Source: Argentina anserina (taxonomy: Eukaryota > Streptophyta > Magnoliopsida > Rosales > Rosaceae). Taken from it: DNA of 64,000 bases. The position numbers and the translations under genes are program-made. Below are positions 35,843 through 47,086 of the stretch, one piece after another (within the stretch, counting starts at the first letter, position 1; each line of letters opens with the position of its first letter). The DNA lies in NCBI RefSeq assembly GCF_933775445.1, contig NC_065872.1, forward strand, positions 19,282,001 to 19,346,000, given 5' to 3'. Under the pieces are notes generated by a model. The model did not search any database, was not told the origin of the DNA, and worked only from the letters and a program-made list of their open reading frames with translations.

Positions 35843-36960
35843 ACCCTTCCCTCAAAAGAGATTAAAGTGCCACCCTTCACATCGGCCAATGTTTTCGGTG
35901 TCACCTGAATAAGTAAGAAATATAAGTAGGCTTTGGAGTTTAAATTTTATAAAGCATATGAATGAAGCGACAAAAGGTACTATTCCAATGGTATTTTTTG
36001 TACCTCCATGCAGAACTTGTTCTTTTTCGGCACCAAATGATTCAAAATTTCTATTGCATCCAGCCAAGGATAATACCTCTGAATGACTTCTCTGCTCATA
36101 TGGTATAGTAGTAAACGGGACAATAATCTATCCTTAACAGCAAACGACCTAAATCAACCACTTCACTTTATATTCCAATATTTTTAATCATTGTTTTCCT
36201 TTAATTGCTGCTGCATCACAAGTTAATTACAAGCTTCAGGAGAGGGTATAATTGTTAGTAGCCAAAAACAAAAAGGATACTCAAGTCCACAATAGCACCC
36301 AAGTTGTCCGAGTTGGAAATAGAGACATAGTCCATGCCCTGTACAAAAGGACATTTTAACACAGGAAGAAGTTATACCTAAGGTGTCTGCAAAAGAAACT
36401 AAGAAAAGAGTTAGGCAAAAAGGATCAGGGAACCAACCTGTGGTAATATCATATCCAGTTTACCACAGTTTCTTAAGGATGGGAACATATCACCATGGCC
36501 GGGAGGATATCTATATGTACGTACATTGATCATGAGACTAAAGAGACGTCATATCGAATGTCATAAAAGATAAATCTGGATTCCTAGTACACAAGACTTA
36601 AGAAATTTTATCTAATCAACCAGACAATCAAAACAATCAAACATCCACAAATGCCATTCTTGAAAGGTAAAGAACTGAATTACTGAAGTAGCGTACCAAT
36701 ACATAGATGTTTAAAAATCATTTGAGAGCTAATATCAAAAAGGAACTATTAACAATTGCAAATGTAAATAGCACATCCAGTATTTAAGGCAAAATGCATG
36801 CTAAGGAACTTTTCAACTAAACAAAATCTTATGATAAATAATAGCAGACTGCATATCATAACAATGATCCAAAAGCTATTATTCCAAAAGGTATGTATGA
36901 AACAGGGTAAAGCTTCATCTAGCATAAGCAAGCACACATAAAACATGGTCATGATGATAT
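35843..36960 (-). pseudogene. UGPase fragment, copies of exons 9-12
   Basis: Aligned with the complete gene at 53145-59177, this block carries exon 12 (about 35848-35913, end truncated), exon 11 (about 36004-36055), exon 10 (about 36283-36340) and exon 9 (about 36438-36510) with introns, on the same strand. Exon 9 reads YPPGHGDMFPSLRN, and its first base changed so that the split Trp codon would become TGA. Homology stops at about 36960 (matching 57085) inside intron 8. On the left it is joined directly to the F-box spacer, with exons 13-21 deleted at the join. It cannot make a protein. Confidence 0.85.
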
Positions 36961-37085
36961 ATAGCATTACCATTATATCATTATATCAGAGACAGGAACC
37001 AAATTAGAACCCAAATCATCAAAATTAGACTTCAGAAACACCCAAATTCAACAAAATCAAAGCTTTTTAATCAAACTTAGCTCAC

Positions 37086-37150
37086 CGGATTGTGTGACAG
37101 AACCAAACCCACTCAATGTCAATGGGAGGATGAACCACTGGAGTCGTCAT
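37086..37150 (-). other. Exon-like fragment with PPIDIEWVWFCH motif
   Basis: A 65-base open stretch starts at an ATG, reads PVVHPPIDIEWVWFCHTIR, and ends at a good GTGAGC donor. The PP-D-EW-WHCH pattern resembles plant glycine-rich domain-containing proteins (GRDP). It sits between the two UGPase pieces and has no visible continuation, so it is at best a stray exon. Confidence 0.35.
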
Positions 37151-37629
37151 TCAAGTTTCAAACTAAGAACATTTACAAATAAAAGCATGAACTCAGATTA
37201 ACGTCAGTTTAGAAGGAACCCTTGCAATGAAATCATAGAAATCGAGAAAACATATCTAAAAAACAATCAGAACACATGCAATTAAAATCCAGTATCAATC
37301 ATATCATAGCAAGGTACATGCCTTCACAATAATCCAAATATTTGTTCCTAGAGTGAAATTTCAACTGATAGCAGAATAGAAAACAACCAAACAACTCATT
37401 TAGTGAGAGAAGCTGACAACAAAATACCTGAGAGAAACCTCGAATTACCACAGCCAGCCAAAGCCAAAAACCCTGCAAGACAACAAAATATTCAATCAGA
37501 ACCAGACAACCAACATGGAAACCAAAATGAGAAAAAAACAAACAAACAAACAAACCACCCACACCTTTTCATACTACCGTTAAGGAGCCTAAGAACTCAA
37601 TCTGCACAAGTGAGGTTACAACTGCCACC

Positions 37630-38352
37630 ATGGGTAACAATGTTCATTCATACACAAAACGATTAACCATGGCACGCTGCTAAGTATATCCTCGGGCGCA
37701 GCAAAAGGCAAAACAGCAAAAACACACATTTATAATCCTATCATACTATTGCACCAAAAAAAAAATCCTGTCATACTAGACAAAGCATGGTCTATGACCA
37801 TGGTTCTCAACTTCAACATGTCCTCCACTCCAGTATATTTCACTGCAAGAAACTTAGATCTCCTCAGGACCATTGATATCTTGGACAACTACAATTAGCA
37901 AAACATAAAGAAGTGAAAAAAAAAAGAAGACAAATGGCAACACACAAGTGGATTATAGGTATAGGATATGTTGTTTTCCCTTGTTCTCCAGGATTGCTTT
38001 ATCAGTAATTTCCAACTTCACCCCGTGTTTCGCGGTGATAGTTACTTTTCCCATCATTAAATAAAAACCAATAAGGTAAGACAGTATTACTAGACTGTAC
38101 AGAACAATGCATAATGCGCAAAAATATGCGGTACAATACAGCACATGTAAGGCCTGCAATAGTTACTAGTGAACATATGGTGCTTCCAATTTCAATTCAT
38201 CAGCCGCAAATTGGAAATCTGCTAGAGAAATATGTAGCAGTACACTCGACATAAATAAACTGTGTTTGACATGAGAAGGTAATACATGATGAGCCAACCC
38301 ACATGACACTGATAACAAAAAATATTTGAAAGATGTGAAACTTCAGTGTTTG
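37630..38352 (-). pseudogene. UGPase fragment, copies of exons 20-21
   Basis: This block matches 52963-53635 of the complete gene. It contains exon 20 (about 37975-38050, KVTITAKHGVKLEI) and exon 21 (about 37853-37880, DINGPEEI then stop). Both acceptor sites have changed (AAG to ATG before exon 20, CAGG to CAAG before exon 21), so normal splicing is lost. Homology ends at 38352, at the edge of exon 19. In reading direction this 3' piece lies before the exon 9-12 piece, the reverse of the gene order. Confidence 0.85.
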
Positions 38353-38599
38353 AAACATAATCTTGAACAGTTGAAAACCAAAATGAACAGAATTCAATTA
38401 ATACTGTGAATCAGGTACAATACAATGACTCTCCTTGGCTCTCCCTACTGTCTTGCAAAGACAACTACGGCCAACATAGGAGATTTACAGGAAAAAGACC
38501 TGGTTCTGTCACCAGTGTAGTTTCAAAAGAATTCAAAAAATCCAGAGATGGCTTACTCATGAAAATGATCTGACCATTAACTCTTTTATATGACATTCA

Positions 38600-39980
38600 T
38601 TCGAAATGCTTATAATTCTCCTCAAGAACTGAGGACCCATATCTGTAAAATCTGCCTGGCAGTTCCCTGCACCAATTTGAGCCAATAAAGAAGTTGTTTC
38701 TTGCCCTGGTGTCTGTGAAACTCAGGATTCGGATGAGCAGGCCAGATCTTGTCTTTGCTAAAGGATGCCCATGATGGACGACATCTGGTATGGATCTGAG
38801 ATAAATATGCAGAGGCAACAAAATTATTATCCAAAATTATAATACAAGCAACATAAATCAACCCCTAGAGTAACATAAGAGGCAAGTTACTTCAATACGG
38901 AAGGTAATTACTTTTTATAGGGAACCTTTATTAAAAGATAAATACCAATGAGATGGTGCAATATCTTAAAAATGTTAAAAATAATTACCGTATGTCACTT
39001 TCTTGTATATTATCCTGAGTACAAAACAAAAATGTTTTGGTCATGGTCCGCTTTACAATAGTTGAAGTTTATTCTGTAGCAATCCATCATGCCGATCTCA
39101 TATTCCAATTTGAAAGTATTCGTTGTTGTATCCCAGATATAGACGTAGAGCTTTCCTCCATTGTATCTACATTTGAGAGCTGCAACGAGAAGTGCACGTA
39201 AGGTGCACTCCAAACCATCCACTGCTGATCATTTGTCCCATTTTATCAGTTCACTTCAACCATATTCGGCTCCAGAGCCAATGACATAAAACAATTCGTC
39301 TTCTTTCAAAATCTTCAACTTCTTAAGACGAAAATCTGCCTTATTCTCATTCTCTAAGACATAAGCAACAAGAACCTAAAGCAAAGTGTTGAATTTAATC
39401 ACCAATTTATAACCAGTAAACAAAAGAATCATATTATAAGTAGTTAAATCGAATTGTCACTAACCCCGCTGTTCAATTGACGCTATAAACATTTCAGAAC
39501 TCCCTTTTTTAAGTGAGCAGACATACTCATATGCTGCATCAGAGATTTCAGACACAGATCCTTTCCCTGGGTTGTCTACCAAGTATTCGCCAATTCTTTC
39601 CCAAATACCAGTACACTCTTTGATAAGCCCAGTCATTGTCGCAACCACAGCCCCAAAAAACCGCAATTTATCTCGTTCTTCACTGGCTGAAATTTTTTTT
39701 AAAAAAAATTGATATTCTCCACAACAAAACAAAAAAGACACAAAAATAAAAACCATGTCACATTAGGGACGTACTTACTAGCACTATCTCTTCCTTTTGA
39801 CCAGGAAAAAGGGGCAAAGTCCGGCTGCTCCATGTATCAGCAGCGCCTACAATCATCCCACCAGGTAAACGAAGGATTATATTTGTTGACCCATGTTCTC
39901 GTTCCTCTAGATCGTCAACGTTGATTTTCCTGCAAAACATGATAAACAATTGCATCATAACAACCTCATATTCCATTCCA
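38600..39980 (-). other. Coding-like segments of unknown origin
   Basis: Minus-strand frames at 39010-39222 (GGKLYVYIWDTTTNTFKLEY), 39460-39756 (FGAVVATMTGLIKEC) and 39758-39976 (IILRLPGGMIVGAADTW) have protein-like composition, and possible splice sites lie between them. They follow the MMD1-like pseudogene on the same strand and may be its C-terminal exons, but I cannot match them to that family with confidence. Function is unknown. Confidence 0.35.
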
Positions 39981-40019
39981 GGAGATGAAAGAAAGATTTT
40001 TTTTACACTTAATACTACC

Positions 40020-41856
40020 TTGTATTCAGATGTTGGACTTCCTCACTATCTTCCATTCCCGAGCAGCATGTATGCTGATGTTTAGTATCGGCCACCTTCC
40101 TTTCACCATCATTGTCCACAGCCCCAGATTGAGATATAACATCATTAAAGAAAAAATCTTTAACCAAGTGTTTTGTGTCCAGGATTGCTTCTGCAGCCCA
40201 GTTAACCGATCCATGTTTTGGATCGTGCAGCAGTACCTGCTCATACAGGAAAAGAATATCACCATAGACATCAGTTCCAGGAACTGAGGCTGCTGGTGGA
40301 GGGGGTGGAGAAAGTATCTCTTTTCAGGTTCAGACACTTTCTCCCCATCCTCAATACTGCCATCTATATGAGAAACAACGGCTGCAAACAGTTCTGAAGA
40401 CTTCTCACTCATCAGAGGTTTGATCTTGAGAGATTCTCTGATTACAGGGTTTGCATTCTCCACCACATCTGCAAGCTTTTCGTTAGGAAGTAGGGATACT
40501 CCATATGAAGAGAAGGGAGCTGTGACAGTAAGCATAAATCGGATAAGATCTTTAAGGGTCACCAACACTGTGTCACTCAAACTCCTGTACCAATGGACAA
40601 TTTTTTTTTCAGCTCTTCAAATTGGTCCATGTCCCTGAAATCATGTAATATGTTTTCAAGTTCTAGTGAGCTGAGAATCTTAGTTGATAAAGTGTAAATT
40701 TGCTCTGTTACCCCACAGCTTCCATGGAAAAATTTGTAACCCCATCTACCAAACCATGGATGCCTATAAGCAACTCCATGGAGCGGGCGAAGTTCCATGG
40801 ACCGCTTCTTTGTGACATCTTAGACTGTAATTTTCCTGCAAAAGATATTACATAATGATTCAGCTTGCATTAATATAACAGCAGGAGATGAGATAAGTAT
40901 TTCTTCTATTACCCAATTCGAAGATTCACACAAATCCGGTCCAATAAGTCCATGAGCTCACTGCCACAAAGATGCTTAGAACCACCTTCAAGTCCATTGA
41001 TGCACAGAAAATGAGCAATCCCATTACAGTGAATCATCACATGTAAGAGATGGGTTGAATTCTCAAAGACACCATTATCCAAAGGCTTATTCCAGTTATT
41101 CTCCATTTGGATTATCATGTGGTACTTTCTCTTCGAAACAAAATGGTTACAATAACCTAAAGAACAATAATGATATGTCATGTTAGTGACATCTTACTCA
41201 ACGAACAGATTTCTACAGATGAATGGCAAAAGAACTCTTATTTTGCTATGATACAGAATCGATAACCAACCATTAGTGACTACTATTATTCCCTACGGTC
41301 CTGTTCTATCATCTTGCTCATATTAGCTTAGTTTCTTGGATATGTTCTTCAACAAACATTCTTCAGAACCCGACTATTACAGAAGCCCCATCAACATAGC
41401 AGAAGCAATTCACACAGAACAACTCACAAAACAGAAAAAGTTGCCAAAGTGAACTGAAAATTAAAGGCAACCGGCCACCATTAAAGGAAAAGGAACAATC
41501 TTTCTTGATTTACCTAACAGATAAATTGTAGTAAATTAAAGAACCAACTATGCAAAACCCTAAACGTCAAAATAGAACAAGGGGAGGAAGAAATACTAGT
41601 GCAATGGGAATGATCACAGAGAGGGTTATCAGATTCCGCCACATTCTCTTCAATGGTGTAGAGAGGAAGAACAAGGCTGCGGTCTTCGTCGTGAAGAAGA
41701 AGAGTACACCAGACGGGCATGCCCCGAACGGAGTAGCTCTGCGCCTTGTGCAAGAAACCGACGAATGTTATCGCGGAACGGACCCAATGGTTAACCGGGT
41801 TCCCCAAATGCATGGAACCCATAGACCTTCGGCCTCCGATTCCTTTGAATCACCAT
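40020..41856 (-). pseudogene. PHD-finger protein MMD1/DUET-like, multiply broken
   Basis: MMD1/DUET and the related MS1 are nuclear PHD-finger regulators of male meiosis and tapetum. From ATG 41856 the family landmarks appear in order: RRPKVYGFHAFGEPG, FRDNIRRFLAQ, MPVWCTLL, PLYTIEENV, HFVSKRKYH, GGSKHLCGSELMDL, KKRSMELRPLHGVAYRHPWF, GRWGYKF, TLVTLKD-like VLVTLKDLIRFML, and the EAILDTKHLVKDF segment. The PHD finger that should follow is reduced to DNDGERKVAD...CCSGMEDSEEV, with most zinc-binding Cys missing. Lesions: TAA after GEPG, a frameshift before MPVW, TAA where ITVED is expected (near 40825), a frameshift in an A9 run near 40605, and another near 40320. Five lesions plus a ruined finger make it a clear pseudogene. 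Confidence 0.75.
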
Positions 41857-41869
41857 CTTTACTGCTTTA

Positions 41870-42300
41870 CTGTTTCTGCTTTATAGAAGAAGATGGTCTT
41901 CGTCGGGAAAATTCTATATATAGCGCTCTATTGTATGCAGTAATGAACAGTAATGAACATTCACGGTCAAAATATATAGTGATAAAAATGAGAAAATTCT
42001 ATGCGTTGACTATGAATAGTATCGAACAGTAAAATTAAATAGTGATAAAAATGAAAAATCTAGATAATAAAACATTATTAGAACTTATTTTTGTATTTTT
42101 AGGAACTAATTTTCAACATGCCAATAATTTTCATCTAATCGACCTCATTGTCTAAACAATTACTTTTTGGTGGAATCACTACTGTCCTAGAAAGCAAAAA
42201 ATTGAGTTCCAATCAAATAGAATAAACACAGATAAAAAATACAAATACTCATATGCAAGAATAGAATATTTCAAATAAAACTAAATATTTTTATTACAGA
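41870..42300. other. Intergenic, nothing recognised
   Basis: Sequence upstream of the PHD pseudogene. A near-repeat of ATAGTGATAAAAATGA occurs at about 41976-41992 and 42038-42054. Otherwise nothing stands out. Confidence 0.35.
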
Positions 42301-42599
42301 TTTTAGGGCACCAAATAGAGTTTATTTATTCAACATAAATACAAATATAAAAACTCAGAGTCTTCCTCTTAGGTTAGCTACTCATAATAAAAATACAAAC
42401 TTACTTGAAAAATGCACTCCACACCAGATTTTATACAGCAGAATGATATTTCACACAATTATTAAACACACTCACACTCAAGCTATCTATACTCTCTTAT
42501 TCTCAGAACACTTAGTAGAATGACACTCTTTCTTTCTGAGACTGCCACAATCTTCTGATTTTTCTCCCTTCCAACTTCTACCTTCCCAAAGAAGTTCCT

Positions 42600-42890
42600 A
42601 CTTTTTATATAGAGCTCAGATTCTAGGCATCAAACCGAACTCGCTTTTCGAAAATGAACCACAAAGAATCTTCTCTTTTTCTAAAGTTGGTTGTCATTAT
42701 GCATCGGCAAACTATTTCACAAAAGCAGAAAGAGATGTTTTTATTATTTGGATGAGTCGGCAGTTCACGTTCCTTGTTTGGATGCATCGGCAGCTCTTAC
42801 TTTTCCATCAAGTTTGTGACATTGTAATATTCTTCATCTGCTCAGTCATAATTTGCCAAAGAATCTTGGCTTTTATGGTCACTTTCTTGC
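42600..42890 (-). promoter_or_regulatory. TATA-type promoter-like block after the broken ORF
   Basis: On the minus strand, CTCTATATAAAAAG (about 42608-42625) is a strong TATA box. It lies about 265 bp beyond the end of the ORF at 42890-44276 and is followed by a leader with AATAATTG and AATAAA-like signals down to about 42340. An ORF followed by an intergenic promoter of this form is how caulimovirid genomes are laid out. The assignment is an inference from layout. Confidence 0.4.
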
Positions 42891-44276
42891 TATGTGTGTT
42901 CCTTTTCATCCAGATCTGAGTCATAGGGATAAGGAATCTGGTATCCTTTATCTTTCTCTACTCGCTTTAGCCATGCAGTGGTTTTTGGAGTTCCATATAT
43001 TTCATTTCTCATGATGACAGAGAATAAATCACAGGCATTTGGTGGAGGATGATTGTAGCATGCGACTATGATTTTTTCTCCACTAGCTAAAAGACTAGAT
43101 TCATAATCCCTTCGAACCATGTTTTTAATGCACATAATGACCATGGCTTTCATCCACGAAATGCTATTGTTGAGGTACCATTTTTTCCTGAATCTTTTGA
43201 ACTCTTGATTGGACTCTGGATAATTCTCACATAATAATATGGAGAAATGTAACTTCTGCGTCCATCCAACACTTTCCATTCATGAGGGGTAGAAATAAAT
43301 TTTAGTCTTAAAATGCATCCATCTGGACGAATGTTCTTTATTGCCTGATTTATGATTTCTGGAAAACCCTCCAGGTCTTCGTTTGACTTAGTCCAAAGAT
43401 TGTGTACAAATCCATTCTCAATGAGCCATAGCTTCTGCTTCTGAGGGTGTTCGGCTTGAACATCTACAAGATATCTCTCATAATATGAGCCATAAACTAT
43501 TGGAAAGGTTGAAGGAAGCATTTTACCGTCTCCGATTTTATAATGAAATTCCCACAAGCTAATTCCTTTAGAGCTGAAATAGGAGCTCGCACGTTTTCAG
43601 AACCTTCCACATACTTGATCATTGCCCCGCCTTCCTTTCGAATTGTTTTTCCTTTTTCTTTTTTTTTTGCATGGACACAATACAATTCTTTTGTCAGGGC
43701 ATTGAGACTTTTTAACAGATGTTTTTCGTCTTTCTCATAGAAAGCTTGTAGAACATTATCCATAACGATCTTATGCTTGAAAGCTGGTTCTTTGAATATC
43801 TTCAAAGGATAGCCATAAACGTTTTTCTTTCCAATGACTTCAACTATTTTTCCCCTACAAAGGGTTATTATGTTTTTTGGCAAAATAGCAGCTTTTAACG
43901 GACTTGATAAGTCTTTACCGTCTGCCGTTTGAGACAGGCTAGCTGGTCTTTTACCCTGAGACCGATCAGTTAAGGTTGTATTCTTGGGACACAACAACTA
44001 TTCTTTTCCATGTTTTTCTTCTTCATCACAACCTTCAGTACCTTTCTCGGACTTTTGATCCCAACCCCCTAGTTGAATCTTGTCTTTAGGCTTAGCCAGA
44101 GCCCATGCAGCTGCTTCATAAGACACAATGAATTGGTAACCTGGCCCGTCATGTAGAGGTCTAGCAGTCTTGTCTCCTTTTTTGTATCTGTTCCAAAGAC
44201 TTTGAGGTTCCGATCTCCTGCTCCTAGGATTTCGTTTGTCATCTTCATCTCCGCCTTCTCTTCTGAATGTTGCCAT
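42890..44276 (-). pseudogene. Broken ORF of unknown family, possibly endogenous pararetrovirus
   Basis: From ATG 44276 (MATFRREGGDEDD) one protein of roughly 450 residues can be followed through a stop near 43998, a frameshift near 43540-43560 and a second frameshift near 43225-43275, to the stop at 42890. Readable segments include YQFIVSYEAAAWALAK, GFPEIINQAIKNIRPDGC, ISWMKAMVIMCIKNM and GTPKTTAWLKRV. The N-terminus is very polar. I do not recognise a named domain. Its large size, its decay and the promoter-like block after it fit the last ORF of an endogenous caulimovirid, but no reverse transcriptase is nearby to prove this. A host gene relic remains possible. Confidence 0.4.
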
Positions 44277-44632
44277 TTTCTCTTATAAGTGTAACATTCC
44301 TAAATTCTGAATAGTAAAAAAATCAAATTTAATGGTGCTAATACTCAGATATAACTTCAATAAATGAAATTATATTACAACAACTGAATATCTTTACCAA
44401 GTTTATCAAACCACTTGGATTATAAATTGTAAACATAAACATAATTACACGAATGTAAAGATGTACTGTTTTCATCTCTCACAAGCCTCACCGAAAATAG
44501 GAAAAATGAACAGAAAACAAAAACAACACTATGCTGTCACATTGCTCAAACCCTCCGTCTCAACTACCCCCTGTACCAATAATGGTTTGGGCAGCTCGGA
44601 GGGTGTGCCAAACGTGCGGTTGCATAGGGCCT

Positions 44633-44635
<3 letters not shown>

Positions 44636-44681
<46 letters not shown>
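44636..44681. repeat. (TA)n microsatellite, 23 units
   Basis: A pure 46-bp TA run. The open frames across it encode only Tyr/Ile repeats and are artefacts. Confidence 0.95.
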
Positions 44682-44683
<2 letters not shown>

Positions 44684-45280
44684 TTGTATATACATTTACT
44701 ATTGAAACGACATATACAAAAATATATGTTACTCCAAACTTCCGGACAACACTTAACCCGAAATATGTTGTCTGATATGTGTCGTATATAGACATTATTG
44801 GCATAGTGGCTATATATAATCTTATCCATGAATCTACGCGTTTAACATCATAACACATTGATCTTAGCGAAGGTCCTTCCGTCTCAAAAAATTAGTCATT
44901 GCCGTCTTGGCATCGTATCGAACATATATGAAACACAGCCGCTGCCAAACAACTGGATTAAAAAAGCTCCGCTGCTCTATCCACCATGTCCTCAGTCGCA
45001 ATGAATTATTAATTTATATTATATGCAGTGGGGAGTTGAAAATGTTCGTCAAACAGTCAGATTCTTCATATCAGCAAATAAGTTTGCATTGGTAGAATAA
45101 CTAGGATGTCTAGTTGAATTCAAGTAGTTCCAATCATTTAAAAAAACAACTAGCCAAAAGGATGAGAAAAAAACTTATAGCACAATCATTATGAAAAGTA
45201 CTGATATGATAAATTGCTTTCAAGTTTCATTATATAGCCAAAACCTTCATCGAACAGAGTGTTTATGTAAAAATCAAATA
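44682..45280. other. Intergenic, nothing recognised
   Basis: AT-rich sequence between the microsatellite and the epimerase fragment. No coding content or repeat pair was seen. Confidence 0.35.
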
Positions 45281-45284
45281 CCTT

Positions 45285-46215
45285 CATACCCTTCAGAACA
45301 GGATCTTCTGACAGCGATAGGGGTGTATCCATATCAATAAACCTACAAGGAAATACTGATACTTACTAATAGATTCAAGAGATAGAGAATTAGAGAGTGA
45401 AAACTTCACTTCAAAGAACTTCAATCGGTATCAATTTTTTACATACAGTACCTACTTAAAGCACCCACGGCCAGCAGCCAGGTAGCTAGAAAAGCCCATG
45501 GCAAGTCTAGTCTCAACCACACCACCAATCATCAAATCCAATCCTGATGCTCTTGCAACCTCAATGATTTCAAGGGCACCAATAACCTCAACTTTAGTAA
45601 GTTTTATGTTAATGACATTAGCAAGATTTTCTTCTGCTATTTTCTTAACATCAACTATACTTCGACATATCTCTCTCTAGTGATACGAGTGACATATCCA
45701 AGACCTTCCCAATCATCTCTATGAACTGGCTGTTCAAAGAGCACTGGCCTCACTCCCACCTCTGTAAGCAGAAAAGGAAAAGAAAAAATTTCAGCACCAC
45801 TATAATTTTAATTTTATGAAAAAAAAATCTCTATTTTGAGTCATGCAGAGCACTTCTGCTCAATGGCAACGTGGGTTTTAGATTGTATCATTTAGCATAT
45901 AATTTCTCAAGAAGTTGGTAGCTTCATTGGACGTATAGTCATATACCCTTCATTAGCATCGAAGTTAAAAGAGCAATTAGGGTGGACTGCATGTATAGCT
46001 TGAAGAATTTCTATGTCTGAATTTAGATTATTTCCCACCTTAAGGTTTAATGTCTTAAATGGGCACACAGATCGGATGGCAAGTTTCTGAACATATTTAA
46101 GGCTAAACTTCTTTGGTGCCAAATTTTCCTTCAAAGGAGCTAGTACATATGCATATTGCTTGTCTAAGGAATCTATTATCGCCTTCTCAACATCAGCAAT
46201 AGCATGTTATTGAAA
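45285..46215 (-). pseudogene. Chimera of UNC-13-like and Ala-Glu epimerase-like gene fragments
   Basis: Read on the minus strand, 46215-46090 encodes DVEKAIIDSLDKQYA and LKENLAPKKFSLKYVQKLA, a segment I associate with plant UNC-13 homologues (DUF810). Without a frame break it passes at about RSVC into FKTLNLKVGNNLNSDIEILQ and FDANEGY, the core of plant L-Ala-D/L-Glu epimerase (AEE, enolase superfamily). Further epimerase exons follow: VGVRPVLFEQPVHRDDWEGL (about 45760-45700), VINIKLTKVEV and GLDLMIGG (45660-45445), and FIDMDTPLSLSEDPVL (about 45340-45285). The segment between RERY and CRSIVDVKK, which normally holds the metal-binding ADES Asp, is deleted with a frameshift. There is no start codon, so it is non-functional as an enzyme. 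Confidence 0.75.
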
Positions 46216-46448
46216 CGCATCAACCATTAAATATAAGGAAATCACAAGTAGGATTTTGTGCTATCTATTTGAGCTGACAAGACCGGATAATATCAACCAC
46301 TGCCAATGAAGATTGAGAATTTAATACAAAAGGGAAATCCTAAGGAACTAAGAGAAAATAAGAAAGGGAGAGAAGGACTGATTAGCACACCAGAATAACG
46401 CCATTTCTGGTGACAAGAGTTCAGACCAATGAGTATTACATTGGAATA

Positions 46449-46570
46449 ATTCCTTATGTAAAAGATCTATTTTAAAAAAAAAATCTAATGTAAAAATTAG
46501 AGAAACAATTCTTACATAGATTTCTGAAATTAGATCTTCTTTAAAAAATTATTTCTGCTACATAAGGAAT
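46449..46570. repeat. Short inverted-repeat element (MITE-like)
   Basis: The arm ATTCCTTATGTA (46449-46460) is exactly complementary to TACATAAGGAAT (46559-46570), and inner pieces (AAGATCTA/TAGATCTT) are also complementary. The 122-bp unit could fold into a hairpin. I could not identify a target duplication, so MITE status is open. Confidence 0.45.
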
Positions 46571-47086
46571 TATGTAGAATTTAATGACAAAAATTGAATC
46601 AAAGACACCATTGGAATGATAAAGATTTATTCGTAACTTATTGTTGTAGGTAATGTTCTGCAATACCCGTAGCCACACTAAATACGGTGGCTCCATTGAT
46701 TTGCACTCACAGTTTTACTTGACCAACAATTGTTCATGTGAAAAGGTACTTGAAAATAAAACACATCATACCTGTACTTGCAACACTGAAGTGATTTCAA
46801 GTACTCAATTGCTTCATCCAGCATTGACGCTTTGTCCGACTGATCATGATGTTATAAAGAAAGAAAAGAAAAACCACTGTCACAAATCTGATCATCAAAG
46901 CTTCTCAACAGCGATTTCATCGTTACCAAATTTTCTAAACCAGTCACGGCAGACAACTCCCTCCTCAAGTTTTCTTCTTGGTCATAACCCATGTGTCAAT
47001 TTGAAGCTCCAAGTTAGCTTACGTCTCAAGTTTGCGTCTTGGTCACAAGTCACAACCCAAGCTCCAAGCCTCTAATTAGAGCTTCG
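46571..47086. other. Upstream of the PPR gene
   Basis: The 5' flank of the PPR gene. A near-repeat of the phrase around AGCTCCAAG and GTTTGCGTCTTGG-type sequence occurs at 46970-47075. No separate gene is visible. Confidence 0.35.

Noticed and set aside
41550..42032. 160-codon plus-strand frame
   Set aside because: It is antisense to the N-terminal exon of the MMD1-like pseudogene and has no recognisable content.
44529..44858. Frames with Tyr/Ile repeats
   Set aside because: They are produced by the (TA)n microsatellite.
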